In this document: positions 1-10,050 of the stretch, one piece after another
Layout: each line of letters opens with the position of its first letter
How positions within the stretch are numbered: the first letter of the stretch is position 1
From: Thermoanaerobaculia bacterium
Lineage (GTDB): Bacteria; Acidobacteriota; Thermoanaerobaculia; Thermoanaerobaculales; Sulfomarinibacteraceae
Direction of reading: 5' to 3'
Length of the DNA: 39,218 nucleotides
Assembly (NCBI GenBank): GCA_027067575.1
Contig: JAMOVQ010000101.1
Location: 1 to 39,218, forward strand
Position numbers and translations under genes: made by a program
Notes under the pieces: model-generated
Seen by the model: the letters and a program-made list of their open reading frames with translations, nothing else
The model's database searches: none
What the model was told of the DNA's origin: nothing

Positions 1-146
1 GAGGGCTGGACAAGGTGGGAGCGGGACGGTTTGCGGGAGAGGTGTGTCTGGAGACGGGCTGGGGAGGGGGGCTGGTGGGGGGAAGGGTGGGGATTGGGAG
101 CGGAGGGGGGGAGGATAAAGACACTGTCCCCGATTATGGAAAGATT

Positions 147-179
147 GGCGGCCGGCCGGGGGATCCCGGTTCGGCCGCC
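147..179 (-). terminator. Putative rho-independent terminator downstream of mscL
   Basis: Perfect 8-bp inverted repeat GGCGGCCG (147-154) / CGGCCGCC (172-179). On the minus strand it is followed by AATCTTTCC. Lies 32 nt past the mscL stop. Confidence 0.35.
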
Positions 180-210
180 GCCGAGTTTTCATCCGGTTGG
201 TTCGTTCAGG

Positions 211-648
211 TCAACGCAGGTCGGCCGTGCAGTGGCCGCACCGTGTGGCCTCGATGGGGATCTCCATCAGGCAGAACGGGCAGTTCTTCGTCGTCGGTTC
301 GGCAGGAGCAGCTTCTTCCTGACGCTTCATCCGGTTGATCTGCTTGACCACGATGAAGATGGCGAAGGCAATCAGGATGAAGTCGATCACCGTGTTGAGG
401 AAGACGCCGTAGGCGATCACCGGCGCTCCGGCCTCACGTGCGGCTTCCAGTGTGGCGTACCCCTTGTGACCGAGGTCGATGAACAGGTTGGCAAAGTCAA
501 CGCCACCGAGCATCATTCCAAGCGGCGGCATCAGCACATCCTTGACGAACGACGAGACGATCTTGCCGAACGCCCCGCCGAGGATGATACCGATCGCCAT
601 GTCCATGACGTTGCCCCTGAGCGCGAACTCTTTGAACTCCTTGAACAT
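211..648 (-). CDS. mscL: Large-conductance mechanosensitive channel MscL with C-terminal zinc-ribbon-like tail
   Basis: Translation [44 protein letters not shown] matches the MscL signature. The tail [18 protein letters not shown] has two CxxC pairs. Confidence 0.96.
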   Translation of the reverse strand: MFKEFKEFALRGNVMDMAIGIILGGAFGKIVSSFVKDVLMPPLGMMLGGVDFANLFIDLGHKGYATLEAAREAGAPVIAYGVFLNTVIDFILIAFAIFIVVKQINRMKRQEEAAPAEPTTKNCPFCLMEIPIEATRCGHCTADLR

Positions 649-658
649 AACTACCTCC

Positions 659-1123
659 TCAGGCCTCGTCGAGCTTTGGGATTCGGAGTTTCTGACCGAC
701 CCTGATCATGTTGGGGTCGTCCAGGATGTCCCGGTTGGCCTCGAAGATTTTCGGGTACAGGCTCGCCTTGCCGTAGAACCGCTTGGCGATGGCCCCCAGG
801 GTATCCCCGGGCTGGACCTCGTAGATCTCCTCCGCCGCCGGTTCTTCCGCCGCGGGCTCCGGAGTGGGAGCGGCTTCCGGAGCGGGGACGGGCTCCTCGA
901 CACGGATCCGGTTGATCACGTTGTCTGCGTCCTTGAGCCTCGACGACAGCTCCATCATGGCCCGTGTTTTCGCGTCACGATCCTTTGCGGTGCCGTATAC
1001 CGTGACGACCTTTCCGTCGATGGAAACATCGAGATTTTCCACGGCAAGCCCCAGCCCGCGGACCTCCGCGAGCGCCTTCTTTACTTTCTCGTCGAACGAC
1101 TCGAACAGCCCGAACAGTCCCAT
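659..1123 (-). CDS. BON domain plus LysM domain protein (YgaU/Kbp-like)
   Basis: N-terminal BON-like region ([43 protein letters not shown]). C-terminal LysM ([49 protein letters not shown]). Confidence 0.9.
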   Translation of the reverse strand: MGLFGLFESFDEKVKKALAEVRGLGLAVENLDVSIDGKVVTVYGTAKDRDAKTRAMMELSSRLKDADNVINRIRVEEPVPAPEAAPTPEPAAEEPAAEEIYEVQPGDTLGAIAKRFYGKASLYPKIFEANRDILDDPNMIRVGQKLRIPKLDEA

Positions 1124-1151
1124 TGTGTACCCTCCTTGTGTCGCCGTGTGG

Positions 1152-1904
1152 TCAGAACTTGACCACGAGAGAGATGGTTGTGGTGGTATCCGTCTCGTCG
1201 AACCCGGGGACCGGATCGTTGTCGTAGCGGAGGAGGTACCCGAGCTTGAGCGCGAACTTCGAGCTCAGGGAGGCCTCGATGGAGGTCTCCGATCGGAGCC
1301 GCCAGTCGCTCGACTCGTCAAAGTTGGGGAACCAGACGAGCCGTTCCCCGATTGTTGTTCCCTCGCTCGGGTGCCAGGCCCAGTCGAGGCCGAGGAGACC
1401 TCCGAGAAAATCGCGGTCCTCCACACCGATCAGATCTTCACTGGTCCAGGTCAGCCCGCCGTCGAACGACAGCTCGTGCGTCGGGCCGGCCAGTGCGATG
1501 TACTTCGCACCGGCGCCGACGATGGCGCGCATGTCGTAGCCTGCAAAGGCATCGTGCTCGCCGCTGATCCCGGTCCAGAGGCTCCACCGTTCCGAGAGCG
1601 CCCGCTCGCCACGGAGCCGTGCCCCGTACCGTTCGGCTGTGGTGTCACCGTTGTTCTCCGATTTCAGGTAATAGGCACCGGCATCGAGTCCCCACGGCTG
1701 GGGTTTCCTCGTGACGGCGAAATCCAGGCCGATGGTCTGGGTGTCGCTGTTGCCGCTCGTGGAGACGAAGGAGAATCCGAGCGAGCTCTCCCACGGATTC
1801 TCGGCCGTGGCCTCGTCCTCTCCGGCCACCGCAGGACCGGCGAGAAGGAGAGCCGTGATCAGGAGCAGGGGCACCATCATCTGGATCGAGTCTCTTCGAA
1901 ACAT
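1152..1904 (-). CDS. DUF481 / YdiY-like outer-membrane beta-barrel protein
   Basis: Signal peptide MFRRDSIQMMVPLLLITALLLAGPAVAGED, then SLGFSFVSTSGNSDTQTIGLDFAVTRKPQPWGLDAGAYYLKSENN typical of DUF481. The ORF track extends to 1952, but the signal peptide supports the internal start. Confidence 0.8.
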   Translation of the reverse strand: MFRRDSIQMMVPLLLITALLLAGPAVAGEDEATAENPWESSLGFSFVSTSGNSDTQTIGLDFAVTRKPQPWGLDAGAYYLKSENNGDTTAERYGARLRGERALSERWSLWTGISGEHDAFAGYDMRAIVGAGAKYIALAGPTHELSFDGGLTWTSEDLIGVEDRDFLGGLLGLDWAWHPSEGTTIGERLVWFPNFDESSDWRLRSETSIEASLSSKFALKLGYLLRYDNDPVPGFDETDTTTTISLVVKF

Positions 1905-2022
1905 TGGCTTCTCTCCTTGCGTGATGATTCGTGATCTCTCCAAGAATCTCAAGGTTCCTCTACCATGCCGGCACGGCCTGGCTCCCCCGTCCGGGTAGCC
2001 GGAGAGTGCCGGATGATCGGCG

Positions 2023-2457
2023 TCAGAACATCTTACCCAGAGTACCCAGCAGAGAGCCCAGTCCCCCGCCTTCGCCGGCCGACTGGAGCGCCTTCATGAC
2101 GAGCGGGAGCAGAGCCTCCAGGATGCCCGAGGCCTTCCCTGTGTCGACACCCAGCGCCTGAGACAGTGACTGGGCCGCCCCGGCGTGATCGGGAAGCGCG
2201 TGTGCGTTTCCGCCCCCCATCAGGTTTCCGAGCATCTCCATGCCCCCCTCGAGCAGGTCGCCGAGGCCGCCCTGTGCCGCTCCACCGAGCTGACTCGTGA
2301 TGACCTCCACTGCGGAAGGCACTGCCTTTTCCGCCGTGCTCCGGTCAAGTCCGAGCTGCGAGGTCAGCTGACTCACAGCGTCGCCGCCGATCATTTCAAC
2401 GATCGTTCCGATCAGATCCTGCATCGTTCCTCCCGTTCCTTGTTCTGACACCATCAT
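2023..2457 (-). CDS. DUF937 domain-containing protein
   Basis: MQDLIGTIVEMIGGDAVSQLTSQLGLDRSTAEKAVPSAVEVITSQLGG resembles DUF937 proteins. The true start may be the internal MQDL (about 2424) with SD GGGAGGAACG. Confidence 0.75.
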   Translation of the reverse strand: MMVSEQGTGGTMQDLIGTIVEMIGGDAVSQLTSQLGLDRSTAEKAVPSAVEVITSQLGGAAQGGLGDLLEGGMEMLGNLMGGGNAHALPDHAGAAQSLSQALGVDTGKASGILEALLPLVMKALQSAGEGGGLGSLLGTLGKMF

Positions 2458-2594
2458 ACCGCAACACCTTCAGCACAGCAGCTTCCGTGCCAGCCTGACG
2501 CCGTGGCTGACGTCCCCCATCATGGTGATCCTGCCCCGTCCCGGGACGCCTGTCCGGCCCTGCTACACTCCGCCAGAGACAGGGGAGGAGATCC

Positions 2595-4916
2595 ATGGCT
2601 TCGGGAAAGCTCTACCTTGGAACACACGACGGTGAACGGGTATTTCTCAAGGGCGACCATCTGACGACCCACGCGGTCTGCGTCGGGATGACCGGGTCGG
2701 GAAAGACGGGTCTGGGGATCGTGGCGCTCGAGGAGCTGGCGCGGCAGGGGATTCCGCTGCTCGTGGTGGACCTCAAGGGCGACATGGTCGACCTGCTGTT
2801 GCAGTTTCCGGCGCTGGAGCCTGCGGAGTTCGAACCGTGGCTTCCGCCCGGCGAGTCGGACGACCGGCGCGCCGCGGCCGAGCGGGTCGCGGCGATGTGG
2901 CGGAAGGGACTGGAGGGGAGCGGCCTCGGCGGGAGCGACATCGCCGCCGTTCGCGATGGGCTGCGGTGGCAGCTCCTGACGCCCGGTCTGGAACAGGGGG
3001 CCCCGCTCGACATCCTTCCGGCGCTCTCCGCCCCGGCAGGATGGAGTCCGGAGACCGATCCGGACGGTGCCAGGGAGCGCGTCAACGACGTGACCTCCGC
3101 GCTGCTTTCGCTGATCGGCCGTGGCGGGGATCCGCTCTCCGACCGGGATCAGGTGCTCGTCGCCTCGGTGATCCTGGAACACTGGCGGCGCGGGGACCCG
3201 CTCGACCTGCCCACGTTGCTGGGAAGCCTCGCCGAGCCCCCGCTGGAACGGCTCGGCGTCCTACCGTTGGAGACCGTCTACCCGCGCAAGGAGCGGATGG
3301 AGCTCGTCCTCGCGCTCAACACGCTGCTGGCCAGCCCGGCGTTCGCCGCATGGACGAAGGGCACGCCGCTCTCCATGGAGGCGCTCCTCGGGCCCCCGGG
3401 GGAACCTCGGGGGTCCATCGTCACGCTGGCGCACCTGGACGAGCGGGAGCGGCTGTTCGTGCTGGCGCTGCTGGCCTCGGAGCTGGCCTCCTGGATGCGC
3501 GGCCAACCCGCCTCGGACGGCCTGCGCTGTCTGCTTTACATCGACGAGGTCCATGGGATCCTCCCGCCCTACCCCGCCAATCCGCCCACCAAGCCGCCAC
3601 TCCTCACGCTGCTCAAGCAGGGCCGGGCGTTCGGGGTCGGGGTCTGGCTGGCAACCCAGAACCCCGTGGACATCGACTACAAGGCACTGGGCAACGCGGG
3701 GGTCAAGCTGATCGGCCGGCTCGTCACCGAGCGGGACCGCGATCGGGCCCTCGAGGGGTTCGGGATGCGCACCCTGCCCGACGGCACCGACGCCCGCCGG
3801 ATCGTGGCCGGTCTGGCCAAGCGTCAGTTCCTGATGGACGACGTCCGCGCCGAGCCGAGAGTCCAGATTTTCTCCTCTCGGTGGGCCATGAGCTACCTCA
3901 GAGGGCCGGTCACCATCGCCGAGATGGGGCCGCTGCTCGAGCGGTTCCGCCCGGCGGATCTTCCGGCGCGGTCCGAGACTGCACGGAAGGAGCGGCCGGC
4001 CGCGGAGGCCCATCCCGGCGGGGACGCCACCTCGCCCCCCGTCCTGGCGGCACCCCTCCCCGTGCGGTTCGGCCCGGAGCCTGGTGAGGCGGCTCCCGCC
4101 GTCCTCGCCCGCCTCCGTGTGACGGTGGAACGGAAGACGCTCGGGCTGTTCCGGACCGTGGAGGAGACCTGGTGGATCCCCGCCGTGGAGGAGGGGCTCG
4201 ACTGGGAGAACGCGACAACGCTCGAGGAGGAGCCTACCGTGCTTGAGGAGCCGCCCCAGGGGATGACGTTCCCACCCGCGGTTCCGCCCGGGCTCGAGAA
4301 GGACCTCTCGCGGCTCGATCGCGAGCTCGTCTCGTGGCGCGCCCGGCGTCCCGTCACCGTGCTGGCCAACCGGAAGCTGAAGCTCGTGGCGGAGCCGGAC
4401 GAGGACCGGGAGGCGTTCCTCCAGCGGTGCCTGGAGGCAGCCGATCGCGCCGACGACGCCCGTCAGGAGCGCGTTCGCGCCCGGTTCGAGCGACGGATCA
4501 GCACCGTCCGGCGCCGCCTCGAACGGGAGAGGGAGGAGCTCGAGCGCGACCGGCGGCAACTCGAGGCTCGCAAGGCCGAGGAGAAGCTCGGCATGGTGGA
4601 GGGGCTGTTTTCGGTCCTGCTGGGGTCGCGCAGCCTCCGGTCCGCGGCGGGCAAGGCGGGGACCCGTGCCCGGGGCGTGGCGTCGAAGCGCCGGATGCGG
4701 GCCCGGGCCGAGGGTGCCGTTGAGGAGTCGGTCTCGGAGATCGCCCGGCTCGAGGCCGAGCTCGAGGACCTCGCGGAGGCGATGCAGGAAGAGATCGACC
4801 GGATCGCCGCCGAATCCGAGGCCATCGCCGAGCAGATCGAGGAGATCCCGGTCCGTCCGAAGCGCGCCGACGTCACCGTGGGCACGACGGTCCTCGTCTG
4901 GAGCGCCGATGCCTGA
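2595..4916 (+). CDS. HerA-type (DUF87/DUF853-like) P-loop ATPase with C-terminal coiled coil
   Basis: Walker A GMTGSGKT, Walker B LLYIDEVHGILPP, sensor WLATQNPVDIDYKALGNAG. Long charged coiled coil near the C-terminus. SD AGGGGAGG upstream of ATG. Confidence 0.85.
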   Translation: MASGKLYLGTHDGERVFLKGDHLTTHAVCVGMTGSGKTGLGIVALEELARQGIPLLVVDLKGDMVDLLLQFPALEPAEFEPWLPPGESDDRRAAAERVAAMWRKGLEGSGLGGSDIAAVRDGLRWQLLTPGLEQGAPLDILPALSAPAGWSPETDPDGARERVNDVTSALLSLIGRGGDPLSDRDQVLVASVILEHWRRGDPLDLPTLLGSLAEPPLERLGVLPLETVYPRKERMELVLALNTLLASPAFAAWTKGTPLSMEALLGPPGEPRGSIVTLAHLDERERLFVLALLASELASWMRGQPASDGLRCLLYIDEVHGILPPYPANPPTKPPLLTLLKQGRAFGVGVWLATQNPVDIDYKALGNAGVKLIGRLVTERDRDRALEGFGMRTLPDGTDARRIVAGLAKRQFLMDDVRAEPRVQIFSSRWAMSYLRGPVTIAEMGPLLERFRPADLPARSETARKERPAAEAHPGGDATSPPVLAAPLPVRFGPEPGEAAPAVLARLRVTVERKTLGLFRTVEETWWIPAVEEGLDWENATTLEEEPTVLEEPPQGMTFPPAVPPGLEKDLSRLDRELVSWRARRPVTVLANRKLKLVAEPDEDREAFLQRCLEAADRADDARQERVRARFERRISTVRRRLEREREELERDRRQLEARKAEEKLGMVEGLFSVLLGSRSLRSAAGKAGTRARGVASKRRMRARAEGAVEESVSEIARLEAELEDLAEAMQEEIDRIAAESEAIAEQIEEIPVRPKRADVTVGTTVLVWSADA

Positions 4917-5013
4917 CGCCCCGGCCCGTCTCCCGTGTCAGGGCCGAGGCGATCGGAACCGGCGGGCCGGGGCCCGCGCCATCTTCAAGATTCAAGACCG
5001 GAAGGAGGACACC

Positions 5014-5082
5014 ATGCCAACCGAAGCCGCCCGGCAGGCTCTCGCCATCCTGGTGTTCGGCGTCGTGCTCGGCTGGCTCTGA
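5014..5082 (+). CDS. Candidate 22-aa hydrophobic microprotein (MPTEAARQALAILVFGVVLGWL)
   Basis: ATG preceded by a strong SD GGAAGGAGGACACC at good spacing. The product is one short hydrophobic segment. Not called independently in the ORF track (inside 4666..5082, same frame). Confidence 0.4.
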   Translation: MPTEAARQALAILVFGVVLGWL

Positions 5083-5227
5083 GCCCGGCCACACCCGGTG
5101 ATCCTGGTCTTCGTCTCGGCGGGGCGAACGGCCGTGGAGCACGCCTTCCCACCGGTGGCCGGGGTCACTGCGGCGGGGGCGGGGCGGGTGTAGAATGACG
5201 GCCTTCCGGGAGGGAACTGGAGGGGGC

Positions 5228-8200
5228 ATGGCACGCTGCAGGGGACGTTGGCTCATCGTGCTCGTGACCGCGGCATTCCTGAGCGTCACACCGGCGGTCC
5301 GGGCCGTGGAGCAGACCGTAGTCTTGCAACTGGGGCTCGACGGCTACTCGGGGGTGGCCGACACCGACGTGGAGACCAACGACTGGGACACGCCGCCGCA
5401 GTACACGGTCAACTACGGCCAGAACGAGGTGCTGCACCTGGACCGTGACGGCGGCGCGAACGTCCTGATCCGGTTCGACCTCTCGGCGATCCCGTCGAAC
5501 GCCGCGGTCCGCTCAGCGACGCTCGAGTTGTACAACACGACGGACTCCTCCGGCCACGAGCGGCGGATCGAGGCGTTCCGGGTGCTCGCCGACTGGGACG
5601 AGGGCAACCAGGTGGCGTCGCCCATCGACGAACCGGGCAAGCACGGCGCAACCGGCGACGACGCCTTCGACTGGTGGACGGGGGAGGGGACCGACGTCCC
5701 GTGGCACGCCAGGGGCCTCGAGGCCGGGACCGACTACGACGCCGCGGTGCTCGATACCGCCGCCGTCACGGACGAAGGGTGGTCCACCTGGGACGTGACG
5801 GCCACGGTGCAGGCGTGGGTGCGGGGGAGCGCCCCCAACCACGGGCTCGTGCTGCGGGACGCCACGGGGTGGGTCGACGGCAACCCGGACTGGCGGGACT
5901 TCGTCTCGAGCCAGTCGGGGGACGCGGCACACCGGCCGGTGCTTCGGATCGTCTACGACCCCGACACGCCGATGGCCGACGCCGGGCCGGACCAGGAGGA
6001 GCTGCACTGGGACGGCGGGCCGATCACGCTGGACGGCTCGGGCAGCCACGACCACCCCGGAGGCGACGACGCGACCCTCCAGTACTCGTGGCGGGTCGTA
6101 CGGTCCGCGTTCGGCGCCTCGCTCGCCGGTGAGGTCTGTACCACGGCTGTCTGCACCGTCCAGCCGGACGCCGCGGGCGACTGGACGTTCGAGCTCGTGG
6201 TGACCAACGCCGTGGGGTCCTCGGCGGCGGACACGGTGCGCGTCCACCTGCTGTCGATCCCGGCGGGCCACCCGAGGCTCCTCCTGACGCCGGAGAAGCT
6301 GGCGGCGCTCAGGGCGCGCGCGGTCTCCACGAATCCGCGGTGGACGGCGCTCCTCGGCCAGGCGGACGCCTCCGACGGCGACAAGCTGGCCAAGGCGCTC
6401 GTCCGGCAGGTGCTCGACGAGCCGTCGTACTGCTCCGGGACGGACGGCGCCATCGCCATGGCGCTGGCCGAGATCCAGTCGGGCCAGACCTGGTCGACCC
6501 AGGCCGGGGACATCGCGCTGGTGTACGACTGGTGCCACGGCGAGCTGTCCCAGACCGACCGCGACACGATCCTGGACTGGTTCGCGACGGTCTCGAGCGA
6601 CGGCGACGACATCCCCGGCTGGGGCAACTACTGGCCGCGCTGGGGGTACTCCTTCGCGTTCATGGGGCTTGCCGCCCTCGGCGAGGCCCCGGACGCCCGC
6701 TCGTGGATGGACGAGTTCCGGGAGAACCGGTTCGGCGCGTACGACGTCGACAACCTCGACCGGATCGCCGCGGGCGGCGGCTGGCCCGAGGGGACCGTGT
6801 ACGACTGGATCGCCAACCTGTGGCGGGTCAAGGCCGCCGCGGGCTGGCGGACGGCCACGGGCGAGAACCTGTTCGAGGCGACGGCGTGGTTCCGGGAGCG
6901 GCTGGCGTACCTGCCGACGCTGTGGCTGCCCGGCACCGCCGACTCCTGGGGGCACCTCTACCACCCGTACATCGGCCACGGCGACGCCGAACGCAACCGC
7001 GGCCCCATGGCCGACTACGGCCGGATCATGGCGGAGATCCTGGTCGAGGCGTTCCCGGACGACCCCGACGCACGCGCGCTCCAGGGGTACCTTGCCGCGC
7101 CGCCCGTGGACCGGCCGGACGACTTCCTGGCCCACGAGGAGTTCCTGTTCTTCGACCCGGACCTTCAGGGAACCGCGCCGTCCGCCACGGGGCACCTGGC
7201 CGCCGGCACCGGTGAGGCGTTCTTCCGCAGCGGCTGGCCCGCCGGGGCCGGGGACGACTCCACGGACGTCACCGTGATCCAGTTCCACTGCGGCGACCGG
7301 TTCTCCTACCACCAGCACTACGAGCAGGGCGCCTTCACCCTGTTCTCCGGCGAGCCGCTCCTGCTGGACTCCGGCGTCTACTCGGGAGAGGGGCTGTCCA
7401 GCCACGACGTCAACTACTACGTGCGGACCGTCGCTCACAACACGCTGGTGGTGTCCAACCCGTCCGAGGACCTGACCGCGGCGCGGCCCGACGCCGTCTC
7501 CAACGACGGCGGCCAGCGGCCCCCGTACCCGGGCACCCGCGCCCCGACCTCCGTGGCGTACCTCGAGGAGCACGCGCCGATCTACGAGACCGGCGACCTC
7601 CTCGCCTGGGAGAACGGTGCGGACCTCGGCTACGTGCGCGGCGACGCCACCGCCGCGTACAACAGCACCCTCTGGGCCCAGGCGGACCACACCGACCTGC
7701 CCGGGAACGTGGCCAAGGTCTCCCGGTTCCATCGTGAGCTGGTGTACCTGCGCGCCGACGCAACCCGCCCCGGCGAGGCCGTAGTGCTGTACGACCGGGT
7801 CGGCGTGACCGACCCCTCGTTCAGCGGGGAGAACACGAAGCTCCTGTTCCACACGCTCCGCCAACCGGTGGTGGACGGGCCCTCGACGAACGTCTCCCCC
7901 GGGGAGATCCTGTTCACCGCGCCGTCCGAGGCCGTGGCCACGGCGCCCGGCGGGGCGCGGGTGACGCTGCGGTTCGTGCTGCCGGCGTCCCGCCACGTCC
8001 GGCGGGTCGGCGGGAGGGGCGAGAAGTCGTTCTGGGTGTTCGACGCCAACTACGACTGGCACTGGAGCTCGAACGAGCCCCAGCCGCGTCCCGTCAACGA
8101 CTTCGAGGACACGCCGTGGGGCGAGTGGCGGCTCGAGCTCGAGCCCGCCGACACCGGCCTCGACCACCGGTTCCTGACCGCGATCCTCCCCGACCGGACG

Positions 8201-8698
8201 GGGACGTCGGCGTCGCCTGCCACCACCGCCGTCTCCGGAACGGGCGTGGAGGGCGCCCTGCTCCGCTGGGCGGACGGTGCCGACGCGGTGCTGTTCGCCG
8301 CCACGGACGACGGCGCGCCACTGCCGGACACCGTGGAGTACACCGTGCCCTCGACGGTTCCCGTCCGCCACACTGTGGTGGACGCCCCGCCGGGCTCCCA
8401 CTGGAACCGGACCGTGACCAGCGGCGTGGGCACCCGGACGGTCACGCTGACCCGCGACGGCACCGGGGAGCTCACGGCCTCCGACGCCGGCGTCCTGCGG
8501 TTCACCACGCCCGGCCCCATCCGGTGCGACGTCGTCGTGGACGGCCTCTGCGACTGCCGGGATCTGGCGGGCGAGATCCGGGCGCTGACCGACACCACGT
8601 GGAACCCGGGTGGCGACCCCGACGTGGACGGCGACGGACACAGGACCGCAGAAGATCTGGCCACCATCGTGGACCACATCTACGGCGGTGGCCGGTGA
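5228..8698 (+). CDS. Secreted DNRLRE-domain / heparinase II/III-like polysaccharide lyase with C-terminal dockerin-like repeat
   Basis: Signal peptide MARCRGRWLIVLVTAAFLSVTPAVRA. DNRLRE-like N-terminus (LIRFDLSAIPSNAAVRSATLELYN...). Central HPRLLLTPEKLAALRARA and YHQHYEQGAFTLFSGEPLLLDSGVYSG typical of heparinase II/III. C-terminus DPDVDGDGHRTAEDLATIVDHIYGG. Confidence 0.85.
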   Translation: MARCRGRWLIVLVTAAFLSVTPAVRAVEQTVVLQLGLDGYSGVADTDVETNDWDTPPQYTVNYGQNEVLHLDRDGGANVLIRFDLSAIPSNAAVRSATLELYNTTDSSGHERRIEAFRVLADWDEGNQVASPIDEPGKHGATGDDAFDWWTGEGTDVPWHARGLEAGTDYDAAVLDTAAVTDEGWSTWDVTATVQAWVRGSAPNHGLVLRDATGWVDGNPDWRDFVSSQSGDAAHRPVLRIVYDPDTPMADAGPDQEELHWDGGPITLDGSGSHDHPGGDDATLQYSWRVVRSAFGASLAGEVCTTAVCTVQPDAAGDWTFELVVTNAVGSSAADTVRVHLLSIPAGHPRLLLTPEKLAALRARAVSTNPRWTALLGQADASDGDKLAKALVRQVLDEPSYCSGTDGAIAMALAEIQSGQTWSTQAGDIALVYDWCHGELSQTDRDTILDWFATVSSDGDDIPGWGNYWPRWGYSFAFMGLAALGEAPDARSWMDEFRENRFGAYDVDNLDRIAAGGGWPEGTVYDWIANLWRVKAAAGWRTATGENLFEATAWFRERLAYLPTLWLPGTADSWGHLYHPYIGHGDAERNRGPMADYGRIMAEILVEAFPDDPDARALQGYLAAPPVDRPDDFLAHEEFLFFDPDLQGTAPSATGHLAAGTGEAFFRSGWPAGAGDDSTDVTVIQFHCGDRFSYHQHYEQGAFTLFSGEPLLLDSGVYSGEGLSSHDVNYYVRTVAHNTLVVSNPSEDLTAARPDAVSNDGGQRPPYPGTRAPTSVAYLEEHAPIYETGDLLAWENGADLGYVRGDATAAYNSTLWAQADHTDLPGNVAKVSRFHRELVYLRADATRPGEAVVLYDRVGVTDPSFSGENTKLLFHTLRQPVVDGPSTNVSPGEILFTAPSEAVATAPGGARVTLRFVLPASRHVRRVGGRGEKSFWVFDANYDWHWSSNEPQPRPVNDFEDTPWGEWRLELEPADTGLDHRFLTAILPDRTGTSASPATTAVSGTGVEGALLRWADGADAVLFAATDDGAPLPDTVEYTVPSTVPVRHTVVDAPPGSHWNRTVTSGVGTRTVTLTRDGTGELTASDAGVLRFTTPGPIRCDVVVDGLCDCRDLAGEIRALTDTTWNPGGDPDVDGDGHRTAEDLATIVDHIYGGGR

Positions 8699-8978
8699 AC
8701 GGAACCCCCGGGTACGGTCCGTTGGGGGGCGGTGCAGAGTGACGACAGGATGTTTCTGGGTTGTTCGTGGGAAGCTCGGCGGGGGCACGATGAATGATGT
8801 GGTGTGGGTCCTGATGCGGACGAAACCCGTTGGGCGGTCACCACGACACGGCGGATGTGACGCCGGTGGAGGAGGCCCTGCGGGAGCTCGCGGGGTGGCG
8901 GCTCTCATGGGCGCCGTGGGTTGTGGGCCGCTGGTTCACGGGGAGGGCACGGCATAACGTCTCCGAGACCTCTGCCGG

Positions 8979-9007
8979 TTGCCCGTCGTGGAACAAGTGT
9001 GTATACT
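8979..9007 (+). promoter_or_regulatory. Sigma70-type promoter for rplS
   Basis: TTGCCC (8979-8984), 17-nt spacer, TATACT (9002-9007). About 54 nt upstream of the rplS ATG. Confidence 0.65.
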
Positions 9008-9060
9008 CCGCGTCCCGGCAGTGCAGGCGGGACGGCCGGGTTCAGCATCGGGAGGAAACG

Positions 9061-9414
9061 ATGGATCTGCTGAGAGAGGTGACGCAGGATCAGCTGCGCA
9101 GTGATATTCCGGACTTCCGGCCAGGGGACACGGTCAAGGTTCACGTGCGGCTGAAGGAAGGCAACAAGGAACGGATCCAGGTGTTCAAGGGGCTGGTGAT
9201 CGCCCGCAAGCACGGCGGGATCAACGAGACGTTTACCGTCAGGAAGATCTCGTACGGCGTCGGCGTGGAGCGGGTCTTCCCCCTCCATTCGCCGAACGTC
9301 GCAAAGATCGAGGTGGAGCGGTTCGGCCGGGTCCGGCGGGCGAAGCTCTACTACATCCGAAACCTGCGCGGCAAGGCTGCACGGATCCCGGAGGCTCGCC
9401 GGAACTCCCGGTGA
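9061..9414 (+). CDS. rplS: 50S ribosomal protein L19
   Basis: [91 protein letters not shown] is diagnostic of L19. SD GGGAGGAAACG. Confidence 0.98.
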   Translation: MDLLREVTQDQLRSDIPDFRPGDTVKVHVRLKEGNKERIQVFKGLVIARKHGGINETFTVRKISYGVGVERVFPLHSPNVAKIEVERFGRVRRAKLYYIRNLRGKAARIPEARRNSR

Positions 9415-10016
9415 GGCCGGCGCTTGGTGAGCTGGACCGGGGCCTCCTTCGGGAGGCTCCTGCCATACTCGGAATCGACGAGGTCGGACGGGGCGCACTG
9501 GCGGGTCCGGTTGTTGTGGCCGGCGCCGTCTTCGGCACCATCCCCGACACGCCCCTCATTCAGGACTCGAAGCAGCTGACACGGCTTCAGCGGGAACGGG
9601 CCGCCAGATGGGTACGGAAGAACGCATTGCGGTGGGGGATCGTCGAGATCGGTGTGGAGACCATCGACCGGACCGACATCCTGAGAGCCGTCAGAATGGC
9701 CATGACGGCCCTCGTTCGGGAGCTCGCATCGGAGGAGACCGCCGTGGTCTGTGATGCGGTTCGTCCGAGCGATCCTTCTCTCGACGTGCTCGCTCCGGCG
9801 AAGGCCGACGAATCCTGGTTCTGTGTCGCCGCGGCCTCGGTACTGGCGAAGGTCCACCGGGATGCTGTCCTCGCCGAACTGTCGGACCGGTGGCCGGGAT
9901 GGGGCTGGGAGACCAACGCGGGGTACGGGACCCGGCACCACCGGGCTGAGCTCGACCGGAGAGGACGGAGCATTCTTCATAGGACCACGTTCAGGTGGGG
10001 GCCTGTGTTACCATGA
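9411..10016 (+). CDS. rnhB: Ribonuclease HII
   Basis: [21 protein letters not shown] motif, DSKQL, and [15 protein letters not shown] start overlaps the rplS stop by 4 nt. Confidence 0.95.
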   Translation: MRPALGELDRGLLREAPAILGIDEVGRGALAGPVVVAGAVFGTIPDTPLIQDSKQLTRLQRERAARWVRKNALRWGIVEIGVETIDRTDILRAVRMAMTALVRELASEETAVVCDAVRPSDPSLDVLAPAKADESWFCVAAASVLAKVHRDAVLAELSDRWPGWGWETNAGYGTRHHRAELDRRGRSILHRTTFRWGPVLP

Positions 10017-10050
10017 CGTTTGCGGAGTTCCGCGGGGAGTTGTGGGCCTG

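Noticed and set aside
2595-4916. HerA-like ATPase as part of a phage-defence system
   Set aside because: No NurA, SIR2 or nuclease partner next to it. Neighbours are a DUF937 gene and a lyase. No support for defence.
5513-8908. 1131-aa minus-strand ORF
   Set aside because: Antisense to the heparinase-like gene. Low-complexity Arg/Gly/Val-rich translation typical of high-GC artefacts.
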